DNA of 64,000 nucleotides from Albula goreensis (Eukaryota; Chordata; Actinopteri; Albuliformes; Albulidae): positions 17,150,063 to 17,214,062 of the forward strand of contig CM040755.1 of assembly GCA_022829145.1 (NCBI GenBank). The letters are read 5' to 3'. Shown in pieces: positions 54,270 to 64,000 of the stretch (within the stretch, counting starts at the first letter, position 1; every line of letters begins with the position of its first letter). A program made the translations under genes and the position numbers. The notes under the pieces are model-generated. The model was not told where the DNA came from. It saw only the letters and a program-made list of their open reading frames with translations, and ran no database searches.

Positions 54270-54435
54270 GAACCGGGGCGGTTCATGTCCTTCATGTAGC
54301 TGTTAACGCTCTTTTTCAGTGAAGTCAGTCAGCAGTGTGTGCAGACAGGGCTGAGCGGTCAGACAGAGCTGTGCCAGTGCCTCAGAGCACCCCTTAGAGC
54401 GCCTGTGTCCTCCTGTCCGCTCCAGGCCGCTGACT
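54270..54435. promoter_or_regulatory. Small CpG-retaining block in intron 1
   Basis: Seven CpGs in about 165 bases, starting AACCGGGGCGG and ending near GGCCGCTGACTCAG. The end holds an AP-1-like TGACTCA (54431-54437). It has no recognisable protein. Confidence 0.3.
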
Positions 54436-55084
54436 CAGTAAAGGCTACATTTGCATTTTGTCTGTCTAATTGGAAACATGTACAGTACCTTTATTACAAA
54501 CCCTGGGACCTGATTCTACATTATAATTGAGTATCACAGTTATGAAAGAAGAGATTAAGCAAATTGTAACCTCTTTAGTTTTCCTGTTTCTCCTTTTATT
54601 TAATTTGTTAATTGCATATCTTGCCACATAATAATCTATGTTACAAAGCTTGCTTAATTTTGTAGGAAAGCCTGTTTTTGAACGTATTAACATGCAGATA
54701 TTAGATCTATGCATTTTGGCCTGGAATGTTACTTGTTGTACAGTAGTTTTATATTATTTTGGCATGTTTAAATCATATGAATAGTTATTTAATAAAGCTA
54801 TTTAGATTAAGCACTTTTCTCAGCCTGCAGCCTGCAGTAGCTACCCATATCCATGGGATCTCTGCCATTCAGTAAAATGCTCCCTCTTCCTGGTTCATAC
54901 ATTGAAAAAACATATTGTTTTGCACTGGAGAAAATGATGTGAGCTAACAAGATGTGAAATTGACAACAATTGACAATGGAGCACATTGTATAATGCTATT
55001 ATTTATGGATCGTAGTACAGGCCAGGTGATTCAGTGGTGACTGTGTGACTGGAGAAATGAGCCAAGCATAAGCCTCTCTGCTGG

Positions 55085-55153
55085 GCAGGGGGTGGGGGGT
55101 TGGTGGTGGTGGTGGTGGTTTGTGGGGGTTTTAAGGGGGCAGAGCAGGGGGAC
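55085..55153 (+). repeat. G-rich tract with (GGT)n and G-quadruplex potential
   Basis: G runs of five and six, a (GGT) repeat of about six units, and further runs of five G at 55124-55128, 55135-55139 and 55147-55151. Confidence 0.65.
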
Positions 55154-55437
55154 CAGCAGGTCTTTGCAGATGACAATAAAAAATACCTGTTTCTGATGGA
55201 CAATTAACTGATACATTGTGAACTTTAATTGACTTATACACATATTTTGTGCAAACACAAAATTAAATAGTCAAAGCAGGTTTTAATTGAATGAAGGGAT
55301 GGTATCAGGTCAGAAAAACCGAAATGGAGAAGATAAGATCTCCTATGTGAAATCTATTTGTTGTCTTGTTAGCATTTGTGCGCCAGTGCTATGAGGGTGT
55401 AATGCTTTTTCATGATGCTGGAACACATTTCGGATCC

Positions 55438-55445
55438 CTCTAGAT
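55438..55445. repeat. Left 8-bp target-site duplication of the hAT-like MITE
   Basis: CTCTAGAT directly precedes the element and is repeated exactly at 55643-55650. Confidence 0.8.
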
Positions 55446-55642
55446 CAGTGGTTCTTAACCTTGTCGGAGGTACTGAGCCCCACCAGTTTCATATGCGCAT
55501 TCACCGAACCCTTCTTGATCACCAAGCGGGGCGTGTCATCACAAATCATATGAGTCAGGTGCGTGTCTTGACCTTCGGCAAACCCCTGTGACTGACTCAC
55601 CGAACCCCTGGGGTTCGATCGAACCCAGGTTAAGAACCAGTG
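55446..55642. mobile_element. hAT-like non-autonomous element (MITE), 197 bp
   Basis: The element starts CAGTGGTTCTTAACC and ends GGTTAAGAACCAGTG. The two ends are inverted repeats of about 15 bp with one mismatch. It is flanked by identical 8-bp copies of CTCTAGAT (55438-55445 and 55643-55650), the duplication length typical of hAT transposons. It has no coding capacity. The interior is GC-richer than the intron around it (an ACCGAACCC-type motif occurs twice, near 55502 and 55599). The clean duplication marks both ends to the base. Confidence 0.85.
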
Positions 55643-55650
55643 CTCTAGAT
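55643..55650. repeat. Right 8-bp target-site duplication of the hAT-like MITE
   Basis: CTCTAGAT directly follows the element and is identical to 55438-55445. Confidence 0.8.
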
Positions 55651-55913
55651 ATTTGTGTTTTAAGAGGCTTGGCCGAAAATTTTGAGAAGATTGGTATGAC
55701 ATGCATAATTAGAGGCTATAATGAATGTTACCTGGAAAAAAATCACATTTTGAACAACAAACTATGGAAAGAGTTATGTTTGACAAACAGTAACATGCAC
55801 ACACTAAATCAGTAGACTGATCGTGCGTGACAGATATATGAACAAACGTGGCCACACTTCAGTGTAGGCCATGTGTGTATTTGTACCTGCAGTTTTTTTC
55901 TCTGGGGTGAGTA

Positions 55914-55945
<32 letters not shown>

Positions 55946-56018
55946 CTGTAAATGTTCCTTCTTGAGATTGTGTGTGTGTGTGTTTATGTGTATGTGTGTG
56001 CGCGCGTGTGTGTGTGCC
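55914..56018. repeat. (GT)n(TA)n and degenerate (GT)n microsatellites
   Basis: (GT)n from 55914 passes into (TA)n around 55936-55944. A second GT-rich tract with GCGCGC lies at 55970-56018. Confidence 0.9.
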
Positions 56019-59000
56019 ATGGGCTCTAGATGGTGGCAGCCTGGGATGTGCCTGTATATTTGCCTGAAGAGAGCTGGCACCCTCACAGATATCCTCTGTG
56101 CTCAAAGGTGGAGAGCAGCTTCTCATACCGTGGGCCTGCCTTTGATGTCCTCTCCCACACAAGTATCTCATCATAGTAACACCGTGTCTTCTGGCATCAG
56201 ACGTGAGAAGCTGACGGGAGAAAAACAAAGGTAGATTGGTTAGTCACAATGCATTTAGCATGATACACAGCTCACATTTCAATAGCAAGCCTACATTGTT
56301 TGCTGAGAATCCTGTTTTTATGGGGTGAAAAACAAGAAAAAAACTGAAACAAAAAAAATTATATCTAGAATTGATTCCTTCCCCACTCCTCCTTGACTAT
56401 ATTGGGAGCACAAAAATGTGGCATCGTGTTGACTCTACACTGATCTCAGATCAGCTGTGTTTACAATGACATCCATTTCAGCACATGGAATTCTTCTCCA
56501 GAGGTGACCCTGGCTTAAACACATAAACGAGACTGAATTAAACTTGTTTTATTTATAAATCTGAAGATTTATACTGGCTGTCTAGTGGTGAATGCAGGCG
56601 AATTAATTAAGGAGCCCTATTGCTGTGTGTACAGGAGATACGTTTATTGGGAATTGTGGCCATTCAAAGTGGCTGTGGCCTTGGCTGCTGTCTTCCTCAT
56701 CTTGCTGCACTCTCGTGAATAATGACCGAATACAAGCTGATTGTGGAGAAAGGCATTTAAAGGAGGCCTTGTCACTACAAAAGTAGTTTTGCAACATAGA
56801 ACTGGTCATTCGCCCCTGCAGATCAGTTCCTTTTTACACATTAATTCATCTTTGCTTTATAGGTTCTCGATAACATAATAAAATAATTCTGTGGTTCATA
56901 GTGGTTTTTTTACTCACTGTATTAAAAAAGAAAAACAAGCAGAATGCTCTGACTACTCAGCCACCCCAGGCAAACATTGTAGTCACATTAGATGAATGAG
57001 CTGGATTGCTTGTCTAACATAATATAATGATGTTTTCTGCTTAATGAGCTCTGATTGGCTAGTCAATACTTGTCAGTCACCTGGCTATCATCGATTAACT
57101 GTTGTACGAAGCCGTAAAATGAAGAGAAATGCTTTATTTTTTTTTATAGTGAAATAAATACAAACAACATGAAATTATAGCAATAATAGGCAGATGTCAG
57201 GTCACATACTTGTCACAGGCTTGTCAGTTCATCAGAGGCAGTTGAATATTTGGACGATTCTACAGTAACCGCTAAAATTAGGATGAAATACCAGAGCCAT
57301 TAGTCTTCGTTGACAGCTATTTGAGTTCAGCTCATTTTACTGATGCATACTTACAGTAAGCAGATTCAGACAATCAAAAAGCAATTTTATTTCTCTGAAA
57401 TGAAAATATTTTTGTAGGCAACATCGGTGCAGCATCTGGAAAACACAGCAATGGCTTTGTTACTGCTTTTTAATGTCATCTGAACATTTGAATTTTAGAG
57501 AGTCTTTTGTCACAAAGGTCCTTCAATAAAACTGAATTGCTTTAAAAAGAGTAATTTTTATGAATTTTTAAAATGAAGCAACTGTATATATTTAGTGTGT
57601 GCATGTGTATGCATACATGTGTCTATACATAATATGCATTAATACATTGTGGGAGTCTAGTGTACAGAGTAAAGGAGGCAGGACATTCAGCTGGGTAAAG
57701 GCAAGCGCAATCTCAAATACGGGTTAAATCTGGACTTTACCCAGCAAAATTAATGTGGGTTTCGGGGGGCTCTGGGACAGAGACAGAGAAGAGTGCATGT
57801 GAAATCGAGGGCCTACTGCAAGATGCATATGGCTTCCTTATCATCTCAAAGGAGATGGCTGTCTTAATGATTTATACCCTCAGATAGACCTGTGTGTATT
57901 AGCTGTTGAGGGCAAGCTTTGCTCAGTAACACTTTGTTCTTGGAGACAAGAGAACAAGTTTTTGGGGAGTGAGCATTGGTGAACGCATACGCAGAGCAAG
58001 GGTCAGTCATTATTTACTCAAGATATGTGCATTCTCACTTTTCCTACCTTGTAAGAATTGAATGGTTTTGAAAGGGTGAGAGTGACAAGTCTTCCACTCG
58101 CTGTTAACGGGGCTCTCAACTCTCCGGTAGACCACAGAAGTCATGCACCAGCGACAAGGAAAAAAAGGAATTCTGAAAAATAAAGACAGGCACTCCCTCT
58201 TAAATGATGGGAGAACTTGTGTGTGCTGTAAACAGTAGACCCCTGGCATTCCACTCACATGATGTGAAACAGGTCCATGGCACTCTGAGAGCCCAGCCAG
58301 ATGCATTATATTTTTGAAAACTTTTTTTATGTGAAAATTTGGAGAAACTTAGTAATCATTTGCTGTTATTTGTCTTTTAAAGCTTTGTTCTGCAGGAAAA
58401 AAAACAAACATGATATAGACCTGTATACAACAGGTTAAAATTGTGGTTTGTGGGGCAACAATTTACCCTTGGAGGGAAAGGATTTTATGGTTGCCACATG
58501 AAGGCCATGCAAATGAAGATTGTGAAATAGGCTGAGCTCATTAGGCACTAATATCATGAGATTTTTAGTTTTGAGTTTTAGTTAATTTGTTGTTGTAACA
58601 CTTATTTTATAACTGTGTTAGTATGAATGTTATATGAAATTTGATTTTACAAAATGGTGCAATTCTGGGGCTAGTTTATTTGTGGATGGTTGTCAGAAAA
58701 CAAGGGTTGCTAGAGAGTTTTGAAAGCACACACCCTCTTTTGTTTCAGGGACACATGATGCATTATTCTTTTGTTCCATTCTTTCATCAAATTGGAATTG
58801 CCAGTAGTACCTCTGTCTTGCATCACCACTGTTCTTCCCACACCTGACCAAGGAGCATGGCAGCTGAGGGCCGCACAGTACCCTGTGAGCCATTGACTAC
58901 TTAACACACTGCAAAGAGAGCTATTGGCCATTTGACCCAGACCCAGATCCCTTGCTGACAATCACCAGTATGCTGTAGGAGCCTGCTGAGATGGTAGGGG

Positions 59001-59885
59001 GTTTCTATGTTGCGCAATAGCTTGAGCCCACCCTGCCCATTGTGGAATGAAGCCGATTAAGTCTCATCATCGCTGATGATCATCTTGACTTCAAGTTCTA
59101 TTAAGTAGTCTTGTCTTCAAATTGCAATGTCAGGGCTATAGGGACCAGGTTGTACATGTGACAGCTGTAATAGTCTGTAAAGTCTTTTTTATTAATTTTT
59201 GTCTTTATTTATGATATTTCAGATTTCAAAATTATATTTGTATTTCTCCATTTTAAATACGTATTTCTCACTAAATTAGCAGAGACATAAACTACCTTAA
59301 AGAATACAACTGGTAATAAATAGTAAAGTATGACAAAAAAAATATTTTAGAAAATTAGAAAGGAAACAAATGTTAGGGTTTCAGAAAGCATAACAATTGG
59401 TATTTTTCTGATTGAATGTAATTGCTCTAATGCTAGCTTTTCAGATGATATGTTTAACAAGGACAATATAATTAAAATGGTTATAGCTAAGCTATAGAAT
59501 ATTAGTAAAGAATGTAAGAACACTTAAAAATTGTGATATTAATAATTAATGAAAATTGTCAAATTTGTAAATAGGCCTAATAAGTTTAATCATAAAGTTC
59601 TACATTACACAATATTTGTTTTAATTACAATGATGTTGCAAAATGATACACTTAAAAACATGCTTGTGTGCCGGTTATTTCAGGAATGCATTAATGTATT
59701 TCAGCTGACCAGGGGTACTGGCTTATCAGACGGTTCATGTTCATTGTTTCAGTAAATCTACATGCATGTCACAGCTGGAGGACAGATGTTTTATTTAAAT
59801 GTTAAGGTTTATTTGCATCTTAAATGTGGTCTTGTGATCATTCCTTTTTGATCATGAGTGCTAATGGTCCCAATGTGCCTGTGGT

Positions 59886-59907
59886 GGTGTGTGTGTGTGT
59901 GTTTGTG
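59886..59907. repeat. (GT)n microsatellite
   Basis: About eight GT units plus an interrupted end. Confidence 0.85.
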
Positions 59908-60168
59908 CTATCTGGAAGTTAGCAGAAAACACAGGGCATGCGTAGCTCCTGGTTTTTCCATTTATACTCAGAAAGAGCATAATTGGTTACTGTGTAAGGC
60001 CTGTGCTGTATAAATGTGTTATATATAAAAATTATTGTAATAGTGTGCACCATTTGAAAGAGACCTGCATCACACTCATTTTAAAATAAATTAATGGTGG
60101 GAAAGCATTGATTGAACAGACCAAAAATTGTTTGGACATTGGGTTCTCTTACAACTTTAGAATGTTTA

Positions 60169-60178
60169 AAGTAGGTCA
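60169..60178 (+). promoter_or_regulatory. Consensus ROR response element in intron 1
   Basis: AAGTAGGTCA fits WWNTRGGTCA exactly. It sits in AT-rich intron with no other supporting context. Confidence 0.2.
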
Positions 60179-60691
60179 ATATGCTAATCTAACCTGAAGG
60201 TCCTAATCCAGAGATATCTAAATGTTTTATACTCACAGAAATTTGTATTGACAGCTAAAAATTAGAATACATGGACCAAAACAGGTATTTTATACGTCAT
60301 TGTCCATTCAGAAAATTTGTTTTGAACCATCTGTAACTGATGCTATTTATCATTTATGAACCCCCACATTTATTGTTTCAGAACAGTGATGGTAGTGCTA
60401 AATATTTTTTTATTAGTGCTCCAATGTAATCATATTCACTAAAATCATATTTCCCCAGATGTACTCAAATTGTTCTGTGGTTAAATAAAAATGGCTTTCA
60501 TGCATGGACTACGGTCTGTTGCCTCAGGCAAGTTTATATCTCTCGTATTAAAAGCAGTTTTGAAATAATCTGGAAATCACAGCTGAGTTACTGCTTGAAT
60601 AATTCATAGTGGACATACATTACTTACACATGAGATATACATATGAAAACGGTGCACATCACTGGTCATCTGTATTTGAAGTAATAGCAGA

Positions 60692-60741
<50 letters not shown>
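60692..60741. repeat. (ATT)n microsatellite, about 16 units
   Basis: Uninterrupted trinucleotide repeat of about 50 bases. Confidence 0.95.
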
Positions 60742-60743
<2 letters not shown>

Positions 60744-62718
60744 TGTTTTTCAATCTTCTCCATTAACTTATAATCTCTGAGAAAGATATGAAGAGCTCAT
60801 TCAAACCCTTTGGTGCTTGTACTGGGACTGCCTCACTGGAAATGGGCTGAGCTAGTTAGTCACATCCCCCACAGAGGCATACCCTGGCCCTCCAGGAGAG
60901 CGCGAGAGTGAGAGGCCTCCTCCGGCTCCTCTCTCAGGCCTCTGTCTCACAGCTGTGCCTGCATCAGCAGTCTAGAGCTCAATCCCAAGGCTTCCCTCAG
61001 GCCTTTGTCTTTAACACCAGCATTCCATTCATTATCATTCATTTCATTTCGATAATCATTGTAACTGATTATCATTGGTTTTATCCTTATTTAAGGTGTG
61101 TTTAAAATAGTCAACATTAATATAATCTGTTCTTCTTAACTGAGGCAGAAAAGCTATGTGGCTAAAGGGGACCACAGCAGTGTCCAGCTCATTAATCCAC
61201 CCATCAGCTGGGTCACAGGTTGTTTTATTTTCCCTTAGCTCTATGCCACAGCATCAATGCTGGAGTTGTGCAGGTGTGTGCACACTGTGTCAATAAAACA
61301 AGTCCCTTGGCCATTTTGTGATCCTTAGGCTCAGGAGGGCCCGCATTAAGGTGGGAGGCAGCCAGAGGCGGCATGTTTTCTACCTATGAAAGGTATGCAG
61401 TGTCTGAACATCAACCCTATTTTAGTGACGTGTAGATGGGATGACTATACTTTCAAGTATTTACTGGATAGTTCAGTTGAAACCACTTGCAGAGGTATTC
61501 ATAACACCTTACAGTTAAACATAGATCAATAGAACTGAATTTGTTAGGGTGATATTACATTTGTAACATTCATAGAGCATTTATTCCACATTCATGGCAG
61601 GATTCACACTGCAGGAAATAATAGTGATTGCAGAAACACCCATAGTCATTCAGTAGAAAAGTCATTCAGTCTGAATTTTGAGACAACATGAATGCGCTTA
61701 ACATTTTATTTTGCAAGTTGTGTAAAGGTATAGACATTTGATCTTGAGCTTGGTGTCCAAGGGGGCAGTGTCATGCCACACAATTTTTAGAGTGAGGTGA
61801 ACTCCCGACTGGACCAATAGAAGAGAAAGAGAAAAAAGGAAGAAAGGAAGTAGACATGAAGGTGGAGATGGGGAGGAGGAGGGATGCCGGAAGCAGGGTG
61901 TGTGATGGGATGTAAGGTACGGGGCAATTTAATACCTGCAGAGAAAACCGGCCTGGATGTACAGAGGTATCTGAATGAAGGGTTGTCTGAAAATACTTCT
62001 CCCGAACCTTTGTTATAATCGACTCCCAATAAATGGGAGTTTTGTGGACTTTGACATACAATCTACTGTAATGTCAAATTCTATTCCACATTAGTGTCAC
62101 AAACAGCTTAATTTTGAATAAATGTATTATGACAGCTGCACTGAACATTTCGACATTTCATGTGCTTTGGATTCTGTAGAATTCTTTTTAATTCCATGCA
62201 AAAATAACAGTGTTATAAATCTTTGTATGTCTTGAAGTGTATGTCTGGACAGGCTTTTAACATATTGGAAAATGACTGCAGTCCATCTTCTCTTTTTGAA
62301 TGTTGAAATATAGTAGCCCTAGTGAGGCTCTGGTTTTACAGGCAATATCCCCAGACCAGTAGTTGTGAATCGGTCTGGTAACCACTTAAATGGAGTTTAC
62401 CCAGATGCATCATTCTGGCTTTTAAAGGTTTGGTTTTCAGCACTGTTATCAATGGCCTACCCCTCAAACAAGTACACAGACCATTTATTACTAACCTGGG
62501 TTTAAGATAGACCATTCATTCTCAGTGACAGTTTGCCTTGTTACAGCGGCAGCCTCTTCCAGCACCTAAGCGCTCTGAGGCATTCTATCATGTGATTCAA
62601 AACCTCACTTTCTGATGATTATGAAGAGGCAACACTTTTCAAAAATGCTCATTTATACAAAAGCATCATTTTGAGTATAGTTAAATTGTTAATATACTTA
62701 AGAATTATCCTTATGAAG

Positions 62719-62746
<28 letters not shown>
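62719..62746. repeat. (ATT)n microsatellite
   Basis: About nine units, then TATATAT. Confidence 0.9.
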
Positions 62747-62750
<4 letters not shown>

Positions 62751-63056
62751 TGTTTAATACTCATGTGATTTGCTGAAATTGCATGACTATGTATTCACTT
62801 CTCGTTTTTAAAATTTCCATTGGAGAAAGGAAAGCCAGCAGAACGTATGTACAGTTCCCCATTGGGATGTATGGAGGAGCCCCCTTAAACAGGATAGGAT
62901 TTGCCGAAGTGCGTTTACTCTAACGGGCTTGCAGAGGCAGTTCTGCTGCTCTCCCCTGTTGCATAAGAGACCCTGTCAAATCACTGCCCAGCTGCTGGAC
63001 AACATGTCCCAACTTGAACCACACCGTTAAACTGTCACACCCTGCCAGAGAAAGAT

Positions 63057-63065
63057 GGAGAGAGA

Positions 63066-63103
<38 letters not shown>

Positions 63104-63116
63104 AGAGAGAGAGAGC
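63057..63116. repeat. (GA)n microsatellite
   Basis: The purest part is 63071-63095, with interrupted GA/GAAA units on both sides. Confidence 0.9.
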
Positions 63117-64000
63117 TATAAAATAATGGAGTGTATAATAAGAGAGCTCAGAGTATCTTTGGATTTATACTCCAGGCATGTTGTCCGAGTGCACTTCTCT
63201 GACCTTTTTGTAAACACTGTAGCCCGGGACTTCATACATCCTGTGTGAACTGTTCCTTGCCAGCTTAGCTGTCCCTGCATTTAGAAATGATTTTAGACAT
63301 AGCAGTTTGTTTTGCCAAGGGTAAGAGGATTTTATTTCTCATCAGAACCTCCCTCCTCTCTAATGCAGACTCCTTTGTGAAAATAACTGTACAACTGTTT
63401 TGGAAAAGTATTACATAATCTCTACAGAACCTTGCTTTTTGGGATGAGTGAATTTCTGCCTTCAAGCAGTCAGCTGCTAAGAGACCATGCTCTGAACTTT
63501 GTTATCTGGGACCTGATAAATGCTTTAGAAACATCAGAGCCATTGCACTGCTTCTTTAAGTGTGAAGATTTTTATATAACATTACATTTCATTCAAAGTT
63601 TTTCATTAAACACATTTTACACAGTTCATGCTTTAGATGCAGTGAATTCATACTCAAAGGTATACATTAAGTTGGTAAAAATTCAGTAGATACACTACAT
63701 TTTTGCATATACATTAATGACAACGAATTCTGCTGCAGCCCATCAGCACACAGCTGGGTATGGCCTACCTTTGTTACTTTCAGTAGGTAACTTCCAACGC
63801 ATTCCCACGATTCCCCACACACAGCTCAGCCCACCCTCTGTCTGAATGAACCATCCGCACCAGCACTACACTGTCCATCCTCACACACTCACCCAGCATC
63901 CCCCTCTCTATGCAGTAGACGCCATTCCCACCTCTGCACTAACCCAGTGCATTCACTTAGCAGGTGAATTATTCAGGGGTAAAACGAGGCAGTGCAACAC

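Larger units (their letters stand above)
56235..64000. other. Intron 1 stretch with simple repeats only
   Basis: AT-rich sequence containing (GT)n, two (ATT)n tracts and a (GA)n tract, plus one RORE-like site at 60169. No exon or mobile element is recognised. Confidence 0.5.

Noticed and set aside
55809..56234. Long overlapping frames on both strands
   Set aside because: They run through GT/CA microsatellites, and the repeat alone keeps the frames open.
61748..61765. CCAAGGGGGCAGTG as a third CTCF-like site
   Set aside because: The leading half of the motif does not align, so it is much weaker than the site at 17699.

Overview
This window is vertebrate nuclear DNA, most likely from a ray-finned fish. 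The sequence is AT-rich and strongly CpG-depleted outside a few short patches. It is full of microsatellites and carries fish-type repeats: a decayed Tc1-like transposon, two short non-autonomous elements with 8-bp target duplications, and a tRNA-like SINE. There are no operons or dense genes. Almost every open frame is a short chance frame. I see no bacterial, phage or CRISPR content, and no new enzymatic or defence system. I cannot name the species. || One protein-coding exon is recognisable. Bases 14162-14315 (+) encode the first 51 residues and one base of codon 52 of the RORalpha1 isoform of the nuclear receptor RORA, which has roles in the circadian clock, lipid metabolism and cerebellar development. 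The exon has a strong start context, an in-frame upstream stop and a consensus splice donor, and it lies in a CpG-rich promoter. No later rora exon was found, so everything from 14316 to the end reads as the 5' part of a first intron at least 49.7 kb long. Bases 1 to about 13750 are the gene-poor upstream flank. || Layout: 1-13750 is upstream flank with a (CA)n tract, two G-quadruplex-prone tracts (3637-3704 and 3892-3929), the Tc1 relic (6707-7744) and a CpG/E-box patch (12579-12850). 13750-14560 is the promoter, 5' UTR, exon 1 and CpG island. 14316-64000 is intron 1. The intron contains short candidate regulatory sites: RORE-like sites at 15770 and 60169, CTCF-like sites at 17699 and 53343, a DR1 at 34498 and a POU/homeodomain cluster at 36100. 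It also contains isolated CpG-retaining patches (26412-26575, 40115-40435, 52005-52260, 53400-53735, 54270-54435), repeats at 18376, 46206 and 55446, and many simple repeats. The main value of the window is as the regulatory landscape of a fish rora gene. All regulatory calls are motif or composition based and unproven.
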